Source: Syntrophaceae bacterium PtaB.Bin038 (GTDB lineage: Bacteria > Desulfobacterota > Syntrophia > Syntrophales > UBA2192). Taken from it: a stretch of DNA of 8,125 nt. Below are positions 1-5,828 of this stretch, piece after piece. The stretch lies in NCBI GenBank assembly GCA_002067855.1, contig MVQS01000097.1:1-8125 (forward strand). Reading direction: 5' to 3'. The position numbers and the translations under genes were made by a program. Position 1 is the stretch's first letter, and every line of letters starts with the position of its first letter. The notes beneath the pieces are model-generated. The model did no database searches. It worked only from the letters and a program-made list of their open reading frames with translations, and was not told where the DNA came from.

Positions 1-744
1 CTGGCACATCTCGTGGCCGAAGAGCATCATGCCCGCCTCGAGGCGCAGCGTGTCCCGGGCCCCCAGCCCCGCCGGCTTCAGTCCGTGTGCATCCCCGATG
101 CTCATCAGCAGGTCCCAGATCTCGCCGATCCGGCCCGCCTCCGTGTACACCTCGAACCCGTCCTCGCCCGTGTAGCCGCTGCGCGAGACCAGCGCTGGCA
201 TCCCGGCCACGCGGGTATCCATGGCGTGATAGAAGCGCAAGGCCTCCAGGTCGCCCTCGACGATTTCCGCGAGGATCTTCTGCGCAAGGGGACCCTGGAT
301 GTCGACCTTTCCGATCGTGTCGGAGAGGTCCGTTACGTCGGCCCCGTCGAGCCCCCTGGCGTTTTTCGCCTTGAGGATCCAGGCCAGGTCCCCCTCCCGG
401 GTCGCCGCGTTGGTTACAACCATGTAATGCTCCTCGGCCCTTTTGTAGACGGTCACGTCGTCGATGATCCCGCCCTTTTCATTGGTGATGGCCGACAGTT
501 TCATCTCCCCGATCCGCTGCCCGGCGAGGTTGCGGCTCATCACCCACTGGAGCAGCTCGAGCGCCTGGGGACCCCGGACCTCGATCTCCCCCATGTGGCA
601 GACGTCGAACAGGCCGGCCAGCGTTCTCGTATTCCGGTGCTCCTCGATGACACTCGAGTACTGGACGGGCATGGCCCATCCGCCGAACTCGGTCATGGTC
701 GCACCCAGGGCAAGGTGCCGCTCGTACAGCGGGGTCCGTTTCAT
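1..744 (-). CDS. gcvT: Glycine cleavage system T protein (aminomethyltransferase), 3' part outside the window
   Basis: GcvT takes the aminomethyl group from the lipoyl arm of the H protein, passes the methylene to tetrahydrofolate and releases ammonia, as part of the cytosolic glycine cleavage complex. The 248 codons present read MKRTPLYERHLALGATMTEF at the N terminus, then FGGWAMPVQY (20-29), an NEKGGIIDDVTVY block (88-100) that carries the conserved folate/catalytic aspartate region (D95/D96), SGYTGEDGFEVY (189-200) and ARDTLRLEAGM (229-239). All are standard GcvT signatures in the standard order. The family is about 360 residues long, so roughly 110 residues lie beyond position 1; the frame is open to the edge. 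The ATG at 742-744 has an AGGAG ribosome site 7 bases upstream and matches the usual family start. gcvH and gcvP genes would be expected next, outside the window, but cannot be seen. A long upstream region (745-1306) separates it from a divergent aminotransferase gene. Confidence 0.96.
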   Translation of the reverse strand, partial: MKRTPLYERHLALGATMTEFGGWAMPVQYSSVIEEHRNTRTLAGLFDVCHMGEIEVRGPQALELLQWVMSRNLAGQRIGEMKLSAITNEKGGIIDDVTVYKRAEEHYMVVTNAATREGDLAWILKAKNARGLDGADVTDLSDTIGKVDIQGPLAQKILAEIVEGDLEALRFYHAMDTRVAGMPALVSRSGYTGEDGFEVYTEAGRIGEIWDLLMSIGDAHGLKPAGLGARDTLRLEAGMMLFGHEMCQ

Positions 745-1306
745 GGGGAGCTCCTGTGGGTCGGCCGGGGCGTAATGAGGGGGCGATGAGGGAGGGAGGG
801 GTCACGGGGCGGGCCCGCAGCGGGCCGCCCCCCGGTACCGACGCCGGCGCGGAGGCCGGCGGGGGCCGCGTAAAGGGACAGGGAGGACTTCGGGCTTGCC
901 TGAACGCGCTCCGCAGCCATAACCGCCATGTGTCTGAGGGTTGTTCCGAATCGCGGACGCCCGGGAACCCCGGCCCGTCACTCGATGAAATGATTCGTGC
1001 CCGCTTGCGAAACTGCACGTTGAGACTACACCAATCACCGCGAGATTTCAACCCGGATGTCGTCCCCGGCCCTCGAGCCCGACGGCGCGGCGCATCGGGC
1101 CGGGTCCTGTTCTCCCCCTTATGCGAGGGGGGATGAAAAATTAAGTAGAAATTTCCCGCTAATTGTAATAAACGTACGCAATATTCTATCGTTTCCTTGA
1201 AGTTGCGGCTGTTTTTTCTGCCGTTTTCGCGGTCGACCCGGCGGAACGGATTCGTCACGGGCCGTTTCTTCAGGCGGGCGCCTGGTCGCGCCGGGAGAGG
1301 AGCCTC
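745..1306. other. 562-bp divergent intergenic region with hairpins and an AT-rich island
   Basis: No convincing gene is seen here; the open frames that cross it are GC-bias artefacts. Near gcvT there are two strong GC hairpins: 806-831 (GGGGCGGGCCCGC against GCGGGCCGCCCC, one bulged G) and 842-861 (CGCCGGC, loop GCGGAG, GCCGGCG). A third lies at 1113-1132 (CCCCCT against AGGGGG, 6-base loop). None is followed by a clear T-run on either strand. The segment 1133-1200 is strikingly AT-rich compared with the rest and is the likeliest place for the promoters of both genes. A possible rightward pair is TTAAGT (1141) and TGTAAT (1164), spacing 17, but the match is weak. I looked for a glycine riboswitch ahead of gcvT and could not recognise one by eye. 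Confidence 0.5.
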
Positions 1307-2620
1307 ATGAGATTCGACATCGCCAAGAGGGGCAACGGGCTTACCTACGAGATCCGAAACATCGTCGGCGTGGCGAACCGTCTCAAGGCCTGCGGCATGG
1401 AGGTGGTCTGGGAAAACATCGGGGACCCCGTCCAGAAGGGCGAGCAGATCCCGGAGTGGATGAAGGAAGTCCTCGTCGAGATCATCCGGGACAACAAGTC
1501 GTTCGGCTACTCCCCCACGCAGGGGATGGACGAGACGCGGGAGTTTCTGGCCAACCGGGTGAACCGGCGCGGCAAGACGCAGATCACCCCCGACGACATC
1601 CTTTTCTTCAACGGGCTCGGCGACGCCATCGCCCGGTGCTACAGCGCGATCCGGGTGGACGCCCGGGTCATCCTCCCGGAGCCGACCTACTCGACCCATT
1701 TTCTGGCCGAGGTCCTTCACGCCTCGTTTCCGCCCAACACGTACCGGATGAACCCCTACCACAAGTGGCACCCGGACATGAACGAGCTGGAGATGAAGGT
1801 GAAAAACCACAAGGCCATCGTGGGGATTCTCGTCATCAACCCCGACAACCCCACGGGCTTCGTCTACCACGAGGAGACGCTCAAGCGGATCGTCCGCATC
1901 GCCAGGGAGAACGACCTGTTCCTCGTCTTCGACGAGACCTACATCAACATGGTCTACAACGGGAAGATCGCCGTGCCGCTCTCCGACATCGTCGAGGACG
2001 TCCCGGCCATGAGCATGAAGGGCATCTCGAAGGAGTTCCCCTGGCCCGGCGCGCGCTGCGGATGGATCGAATTCTACAACGCCGACAAGGACGAGACGTT
2101 CCAGCGCTACACCAGCGCCATCCTGCAGCAGAAGATGTCCGAGGTCTGCTCGACGACGCTTCCCCAGATGTCGATCCCGAAGGTCATGACGCATCCCGAG
2201 TACGAGAAGTATCTCAACACGCGGATCCGCCGCTACGAGAAGCTCTCCAACATGGCCTTCAACATCTTGAAGAACGTGCCCTACATCGTCGTCAACCGCA
2301 CCGACGGCGCCTTCTACATGACCGTCGTCTTCAACGAGGCCGTGCTGAACAACAGGCAGACCCTCCCCATCGAGCACGACGGCATCAAGCACTACATCGA
2401 GAAGATCACCGCGGACAACATCGAGCTCGACAAGCGCTTCGTTTACTACCTGCTGGGCTCGACGGGCATCTGCGTCGTGCCGCTGACGTCCTTCTTCACG
2501 CCGCTGCTGGGCTTCCGCCTCACGCTGCTCGAGACCGACGAGGACCGCTTCGAGCATACCGTCAAGAGGCTCGGCGAGAAGATCGTGGAATACATCGACT
2601 CGACGAAACGGCCGGCGTAG
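1307..2620 (+). CDS. PLP-dependent class I/II aminotransferase (AlaT/AspC-like fold)
   Basis: A fold-type I PLP aminotransferase of 437 residues that should move an amino group between an amino acid and a 2-oxo acid in the cytosol. Visible signatures: GYSPTQGMDETREFL (67-81), the aromatic/PLP pocket PEPTYSTH (124-131), NPDNPTG (178-184, with N181 as the PLP ring contact), FDETY (208-212, D209 pairing with the pyridine nitrogen and Y212), ISKEFPWPGARCGW (240-253, K242 as Schiff-base lysine and R250 near the phosphate), and GFRLTLLE (402-409), where R404 should bind the substrate carboxylate. A ribosome site (AGAGGAG) sits 4 bases before the ATG at 1307. It is divergent from gcvT, and its stop lies only 12 bp from the convergent J-domain gene. 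The N terminus (GLTYEIRNIVGVANRLKACG) resembles alanine-type aminotransferases, but substrate cannot be fixed from sequence alone: alanine, aspartate or an aromatic substrate are all possible. Confidence 0.9.
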   Translation: MRFDIAKRGNGLTYEIRNIVGVANRLKACGMEVVWENIGDPVQKGEQIPEWMKEVLVEIIRDNKSFGYSPTQGMDETREFLANRVNRRGKTQITPDDILFFNGLGDAIARCYSAIRVDARVILPEPTYSTHFLAEVLHASFPPNTYRMNPYHKWHPDMNELEMKVKNHKAIVGILVINPDNPTGFVYHEETLKRIVRIARENDLFLVFDETYINMVYNGKIAVPLSDIVEDVPAMSMKGISKEFPWPGARCGWIEFYNADKDETFQRYTSAILQQKMSEVCSTTLPQMSIPKVMTHPEYEKYLNTRIRRYEKLSNMAFNILKNVPYIVVNRTDGAFYMTVVFNEAVLNNRQTLPIEHDGIKHYIEKITADNIELDKRFVYYLLGSTGICVVPLTSFFTPLLGFRLTLLETDEDRFEHTVKRLGEKIVEYIDSTKRPA

Positions 2621-2632
2621 GGCAGGCGTTTC

Positions 2633-3052
2633 CTACTTGTCTGCGAACCTGTTTTTCCGCCTCCTTCGGGGAGCCCCCCGCTGTTCATCTTCAGGGAAAT
2701 GGTTCCCCCAGATGGGGTCGTTGCCGTATTGCCTCCACCACCACCGGTCGTTTGCGTCCCACGGGTCGAGCACGCCGAACTCCTCCTTCATCAAAAGGGC
2801 ATACGCGTCGTTGAGCTCCTGCATCCGTGCGTGGGCGTCCTTTCCGGGGTTGACGTCGGGGTGCCACTGCTTGGCGAGTTCGCGATAGCGTTTCCGCGCA
2901 TCCTCGGCCGTCGCTTCCCTGCCGATGCCCAGCGCCTTCCGGGCCCGATCCACCTTGGCGTTGCGGTTCTTGATTCTCGCCGTACCCGACATCCGCACAA
3001 CCCCTTCGCCGCACGCGGCGCAATCCAATCCCCGGCGCCTTTTTCTCACCAT
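2633..3052 (-). CDS. Small J-domain (DnaJ-like, type III) protein with a tryptophan-rich tail
   Basis: A 139-residue J-domain protein; such proteins stimulate the ATPase of an Hsp70 (DnaK) partner. The J domain spans about 33-92: KVDRARKALGIG, then helix II YRELAKQWHPDVNPG with the essential HPD at 64-66, then helix III RMQELNDAYALLMKE. It has no Gly/Phe region, zinc-finger repeats or client-binding C domain, so it is not DnaJ itself. The remaining tail holds W98, W104-W106 and W115 and ends in a basic cluster RRRRKNR. The start is uncertain. The ATG at 3052 lies 11 bp after the crotonase stop and has only a weak GAAGA site; it would add a basic N terminus with CAAC. The ATG at 2992 (M21) has GAAGGGG about 8 bases upstream and starts just before the J domain. 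It is probably co-transcribed with the upstream crotonase gene. The client is unknown. Confidence 0.85.
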   Translation of the reverse strand: MVRKRRRGLDCAACGEGVVRMSGTARIKNRNAKVDRARKALGIGREATAEDARKRYRELAKQWHPDVNPGKDAHARMQELNDAYALLMKEEFGVLDPWDANDRWWWRQYGNDPIWGNHFPEDEQRGAPRRRRKNRFADK

Positions 3053-3063
3053 GGACCGCGTCT

Positions 3064-3840
3064 TCAGCGATTTTTCCAGACGGGCTTGCGCTTCTCCAAA
3101 AACGCCGCCACCCCCTCCCGCCCGTCCTCGGTGAAGAAGTTGTTCACGATGACGTTCGAGGCCAGGTCATAGGCGGCCGGGTCGGGCAGATTGACCTGGG
3201 AGTAAAACGCCTGCTTGCCGATGGCGAGACACGAGAGGCTCGCCTTCGCGATGTGCCGGGCCAGATCCATCGTCTCCGCCTCGAGCCGGTCCAATGGGAC
3301 GACCCGGTTGACGAGGCCCCACTCCAGGGCCTCGCGGGCGCTGATGAGCCTCGCCGTGAAGAGCATTTCCAGAGCCCTCTTGCGGCCCACGGAGCGTACG
3401 ATGGCCACGGCGGGCGAGGAGCAGAACACGCCGAGGTTGACGCCGGGGGTGCCGAAACGGGCCCCCTCCTCGGCCACGGCGAGATCGCAGGCCGCCACGA
3501 GCTGGCACCCCGCCGCCGTGGCGATCCCGTGGACCTGGGCGATCACCGGCTGGGGCATCCGCTGGAGCCGCAGCATCATTTCCGCGCAGATGGAAAACAT
3601 CCGGTTGTGAACGTCGATCCCCTTGCCCGCCAGGTCGCCGAGGTCGTGGCCGGCGCAGAAGTTTTTGCCCGCGGCCCTGACGAGGATCATCTTCACCCTG
3701 CGGCTCTCCGCGATTGCCGCGAGGCACCGGTTCATCTCCTCGAGCAGGGCGATGGAGAGGGCGTTCTGCCTCGACGGGCGATTGAGTGTGATGATCCCCA
3801 CGCTGTCCGCTTCTTCATACGCGATGTTCTGAAAATCCAT
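3064..3840 (-). CDS. Enoyl-CoA hydratase/isomerase (crotonase) family protein, ECHDC3-like
   Basis: A 258-residue crotonase-fold protein expected to bind an acyl-CoA thioester. Family marks are ITLNRPSRQNALS (17-29), the first oxyanion-hole segment AAGKNFCAGHDL (57-68), the second oxyanion segment QVHGIATAAGCQL (102-114), RFGTPGVNLGVFCSSP (128-143), RALEMLFTARLISAREALEWGLVNRVV (155-181) and a C-terminal EKRKPVW. The whole 100-165 stretch and the FLEKRKPVW ending closely follow the ECHDC3 group of vertebrates and bacteria as I remember it. The two glutamates that do hydration in classical enoyl-CoA hydratase are replaced here by Q113 and G133, so simple hydratase activity is doubtful. The chosen ATG at 3838-3840 has GGAGG about 7 bases upstream; the longer frame to 3975 adds a sequence unlike the family. 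The J-domain gene follows 11 bp downstream, and a flavin reductase gene is divergent on the other side. Confidence 0.92.
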   Translation of the reverse strand: MDFQNIAYEEADSVGIITLNRPSRQNALSIALLEEMNRCLAAIAESRRVKMILVRAAGKNFCAGHDLGDLAGKGIDVHNRMFSICAEMMLRLQRMPQPVIAQVHGIATAAGCQLVAACDLAVAEEGARFGTPGVNLGVFCSSPAVAIVRSVGRKRALEMLFTARLISAREALEWGLVNRVVPLDRLEAETMDLARHIAKASLSCLAIGKQAFYSQVNLPDPAAYDLASNVIVNNFFTEDGREGVAAFLEKRKPVWKNR

Positions 3841-3882
3841 GCCGCTCCCTCCGTGCGTGCTGTGGTCTCCGTTGCGCTCTCC

Positions 3883-3911
3883 TTGACGGCCGCCCCCCGA
3901 TGGGATAGGAG
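3883..3911 (+). promoter_or_regulatory. Possible sigma-70 promoter for the OYE-type reductase gene
   Basis: TTGACG at 3883-3888 (5 of 6 to the -35 consensus) is followed after 17 bases by TAGGAG at 3906-3911, a poor -10 match. It points rightward toward the reductase start at 4011 and lies just before the palindrome at 3941-3963. The -35 is good and the -10 is weak, so this is tentative. Confidence 0.3.
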
Positions 3912-3940
3912 TGATCCATGTGAAACGCTCAGGCAGGCGC

Positions 3941-3963
3941 CTTTTCCCCATATCGGGGGAAAG
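3941..3963. promoter_or_regulatory. Palindrome in the divergent promoter region, candidate operator
   Basis: CTTTTCCCC (3941-3949), a five-base centre ATATC, and GGGGGAAAG (3955-3963) form an inverted repeat with nine pairs, one of them G-T. It lies between the divergent crotonase and reductase genes, 48 bp before the reductase ATG and about 100 bp from the crotonase ATG. It is not followed by a T-run, and no gene ends here, so a terminator role is unlikely. A dimeric repressor site or a leader hairpin in the reductase mRNA would both fit. No regulator gene is in the window. Confidence 0.45.
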
Positions 3964-4010
3964 CGGCCTTGTCAACAGGAGATCCCTCTTCAGGGACAGG
4001 AGGCGGACGA

Positions 4011-5180
4011 ATGAGTGAATCCGTTCTTTTTCAACCCGCGAAGATCGGCTCCCTGGAGCTTCCGAACCGGTTCGTCCGCTCCGCCACCTGGGAAGGCCTT
4101 GCGGCGCCCGACGGGGGCTGCACGGAGGACCTGGTCCGGCTCATGGGCGAGCTTGCCGCAGGGGGCGTGGGCCTCATCATCTCGAGCCACGCCTATGTCA
4201 GGCCCGAGGGGTTTGCCGTAAGGGGGCAGTTGGGCGTGGACCGGGACGAGCACATCCCGGGACTGGCCCGGATGGCGCAGGCCGTACACGGCGAGGGCGG
4301 CCGGATCGCGATGCAGCTCGCCCACGGGGGGGTCCTCGCAGGGACGCAGCTGACGGGGCTGCCGGCCTTCGCCCCGTCGCTCGACGGCGGTCCCGAAAAG
4401 ACCCGCCGGCGCGAGATGACGCCGGCCGACATTGCCGACACCGTGGAGGCCTACGGTGAGGCGGCCCGGCGGGCGAAGAAGGCCGGCTTCGACGGGGTCC
4501 AGATTCACGCAGCCCACGGGTACCTCCTCAACCAGTTTCTCTCCCCCTGGTTCAACCGCAGGACCGACCGATACGGGGGCCGCATCGAAAACAGGGCCCG
4601 CATCATCGGGGAGATCCTCTCCTCCGTGAGAAGTGCCGTGGGCGGGAAGTTCCCCGTTCTGGTGAAATTGAATTCCGAGGATTGCCTCGAAGGCGGCCTC
4701 TCACGGGAGGAATCGCTGGAGGCGGCGCTCCTCATCGCCGCGGCCGGCGCCGATGCCATCGAACTTTCCGGCGGGACCCTGCTGTCGGGCAGGCTGAGCC
4801 CCTCGCGCGCCAAAATCGACTCCGTCGAGCAGGAGGCCTACTTCCGCGAGGCCGCGAGGGCCCTGAAGGCGAAGCTGAAGATTCCCCTGATTCTCGTGGG
4901 CGGAATCCGGTCGTTCGAGGTCGCCGAGGCACTCGTGAAGGAGGGCGTTGCGGATTTTGTTTCCATGAGCCGACCCTTCATCCGGGAGCCCGGTCTTGTC
5001 AACCGCTGGAGGAGCGGCGACCGCAGGAAGGCGACCTGCCTTTCCGACAACCGGTGCTTCGGGCCGCCCATGCGCGGCACGGGATTCTACTGCGTGGTGG
5101 AAAAGGAAGGAAGAGCGGAAGAGCAGAAGAGCGGAGGCGCGGACAAAGAGGGAAGCCAGGAAGATATGAAGCGCGGATGA
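4011..5180 (+). CDS. Old Yellow Enzyme-type NADH:flavin oxidoreductase with a partial Fe-S-like motif
   Basis: A 389-residue FMN-binding TIM-barrel protein of the OYE / 2,4-dienoyl-CoA reductase group, expected to reduce an activated C=C bond. Features in order: barrel start FQPAKIGSLELPNRFVRSAT (7-26); QLAHGG (102-107); the substrate pair H166/H169 in HAAHGYLLNQFLSP (166-179); RTDRYGGRIENR (184-195); VLVKLN (216-221); the FMN phosphate site LVGGIR (295-300) and SMSRPFIREP (318-327). After the barrel, C343, C349 and C361 are spaced like the [4Fe-4S] ligands of dienoyl-CoA reductase or trimethylamine dehydrogenase, but the second cysteine is D346. The C-terminal FAD/NAD(P)H domain of the 640-700-residue enzymes is absent. 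The ATG at 4011 has AGGAGG 7 bases upstream; a TTG at 3969 is less likely. The last 25 or so residues (E, K, G, R-rich) are encoded by a repetitive purine-rich stretch. Substrate is unknown; an enoyl-CoA is plausible given the divergent crotonase gene. Confidence 0.9.
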   Translation: MSESVLFQPAKIGSLELPNRFVRSATWEGLAAPDGGCTEDLVRLMGELAAGGVGLIISSHAYVRPEGFAVRGQLGVDRDEHIPGLARMAQAVHGEGGRIAMQLAHGGVLAGTQLTGLPAFAPSLDGGPEKTRRREMTPADIADTVEAYGEAARRAKKAGFDGVQIHAAHGYLLNQFLSPWFNRRTDRYGGRIENRARIIGEILSSVRSAVGGKFPVLVKLNSEDCLEGGLSREESLEAALLIAAAGADAIELSGGTLLSGRLSPSRAKIDSVEQEAYFREAARALKAKLKIPLILVGGIRSFEVAEALVKEGVADFVSMSRPFIREPGLVNRWRSGDRRKATCLSDNRCFGPPMRGTGFYCVVEKEGRAEEQKSGGADKEGSQEDMKRG

Positions 5181-5227
5181 GCGGATAAGAGAAAAAGTTT
5201 TGTCTTTCCGCTCTTGCTACCTTCCGC
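5113..5227. repeat. GAGCGGA-type short repeats and inverted repeat at a convergent gene junction
   Basis: GAGCGGA occurs at 5113-5119, 5129-5135 and 5179-5185, with the variant GCGCGGA at 5137-5143 and 5171-5177, and one inverted copy TCCGCTC at 5207-5213. The 21 bases at 5115-5135 match the reverse complement of 5207-5227 at 16 positions, the mismatches being grouped in the centre. The strand is nearly all purine from 5097 to 5160, then pyrimidine from about 5219 to 5245, so both convergent genes end in a purine-rich coding strand and charged, Gly/Lys/Arg/Glu-rich C termini. Confidence 0.6.
5179..5213. terminator. Possible bidirectional terminator hairpin between reductase and thioesterase genes
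   Basis: GAGCGGA (5179-5185) pairs perfectly with TCCGCTC (5207-5213), and after one bulged T the inner AAGA pairs with TCTT. The inner loop contains A5 and T4 runs, so each strand reads a stem with an internal T tract rather than a clean T-run after the stem. The reductase TGA overlaps the left arm and the thioesterase TAG begins 4 bp after the right arm, the right place for a shared terminator. Confidence 0.4.
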
Positions 5228-5651
5228 CTTTCTTCCCTTCCCTCTTGTTGCGGATACGGTGATAGCCCAGGGCATGCCCCGTGGCGACGAGCGTGCCCGA
5301 TGCGCCGCGGACGTCGACGGTCCAGAGGCTCAGGGACTTCTTGATGTCGACGGGCCGGGCCTCGGCCGTGATTCGCTCCCCGGGGACGGCGGCGGCGAGG
5401 TAGTTGATCTTCAGCTCCACGAGAAGGACGTCGTCCTCCATGGAGTTGGCGGCCACGGCGGCCGCCTGGTCGATCATCGAAGACAGGATCATCCCATGGG
5501 CCCGATCATGGGCATTGAGGTACTCGGGCCTGACCTCGACGGACAGGCGTGCATAGGCCCGCCGCACCTCCTCGAGCCGGATCCCCAGGAAGGAGGCCAT
5601 GGGGTCCTTCGCGACGATCTCGCGGGCGTAGGTGATGTTGGGGTCGTCCAT
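5217..5651 (-). CDS. PaaI-type hotdog-fold thioesterase
   Basis: A 144-residue hotdog-fold protein expected to hydrolyse an acyl-CoA or aryl-CoA thioester in the cytosol, usually as a dimer or tetramer. The N-terminal part KDPMASFLGIRLEEVRRAYA (15-34) is the first strand region; EYLNAHDRAHGMILSSMIDQ holds the HG turn and hotdog-helix aspartate used by the PaaI group; LVELKINYLAAAVPGERITA is the central strand block typical of these enzymes. The length is normal for the family apart from a basic tail (RNKREGKKGGR). The ATG at 5649-5651 has AAGAGG 4 bases upstream; a TTG at 5678 would extend into an inverted repeat and is less likely. It converges with the flavin reductase and lies downstream of the TonB-like gene on the same strand, 177 bp away, so it may have its own promoter. 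The natural substrate cannot be told. Confidence 0.88.
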   Translation of the reverse strand: MDDPNITYAREIVAKDPMASFLGIRLEEVRRAYARLSVEVRPEYLNAHDRAHGMILSSMIDQAAAVAANSMEDDVLLVELKINYLAAAVPGERITAEARPVDIKKSLSLWTVDVRGASGTLVATGHALGYHRIRNKREGKKGGR

Positions 5652-5670
5652 GGGGCCTCTTGTAACAGGA

Positions 5671-5708
5671 CTTTTCAAAAATATCCAGGTGCGGGACCCC
5701 TTGAAAAG
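5671..5708. repeat. 8-bp perfect inverted repeat upstream of the thioesterase gene
   Basis: CTTTTCAA (5671-5678) and TTGAAAAG (5701-5708) are exact inverted copies with a 22-base centre that includes GGT/ACC as a small inner pairing. The element starts 20 bp before the thioesterase ATG, so on the leftward transcript it would be a hairpin just ahead of the ribosome site. It could instead end the TonB-like transcript (stop at 5829) or be a small dispersed repeat. Confidence 0.45.
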
Positions 5709-5828
5709 ATGGAGGTCAGGAAGCAGGGAAGGAAGAAAGTTCGGCGACGCGAGAGCGGAGCGTTGCTTTCGGACTCTCCACGGTTCCCGGTTTCACAACG
5801 TTTCAACTTCCGGTTCCGCGATGGAATG

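Noticed and set aside
780..1010. Glycine riboswitch upstream of gcvT
   Set aside because: Some short stretches on the minus strand (for example CAGGCAAG near 894-901) recall parts of the motif, but the conserved core and paired stems could not be laid out in order.
756..1136. A 126-codon plus-strand frame in the gcvT upstream region
   Set aside because: Low-complexity Gly/Arg/Pro composition, no ribosome site, no family resemblance, and it crosses the hairpin cluster.
479..2557. A 692-codon open frame on the minus strand
   Set aside because: It overlaps gcvT in another frame and lies antisense to the whole aminotransferase gene. Its composition (Val, Asp, Arg, His-rich, no domains) is what GC-rich antisense frames give.
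2605..2632. Inverted repeat GAAACG / CGTTTC at the end of the aminotransferase gene as a terminator
   Set aside because: Six exact pairs plus an inner GCC/GGC exist and the position between convergent genes is right, but there is no T-run on either side and the arms are short.
1456..2814. A 452-codon plus-strand frame overlapping the aminotransferase
   Set aside because: It is the same strand in a shifted frame, rich in Arg, His, Gly and Asp, with no motif; the aminotransferase in the other frame has all catalytic motifs.
3841..3975. 45-residue N-terminal extension of the crotonase
   Set aside because: The extension has no family similarity and crosses the divergent promoter region; the ATG at 3840 has a strong ribosome site.
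3969..4010. Upstream TTG start for the OYE-type reductase
   Set aside because: The ATG at 4011 has AGGAGG at ideal spacing, and the family N terminus begins there; the extra 14 residues look like leader sequence.
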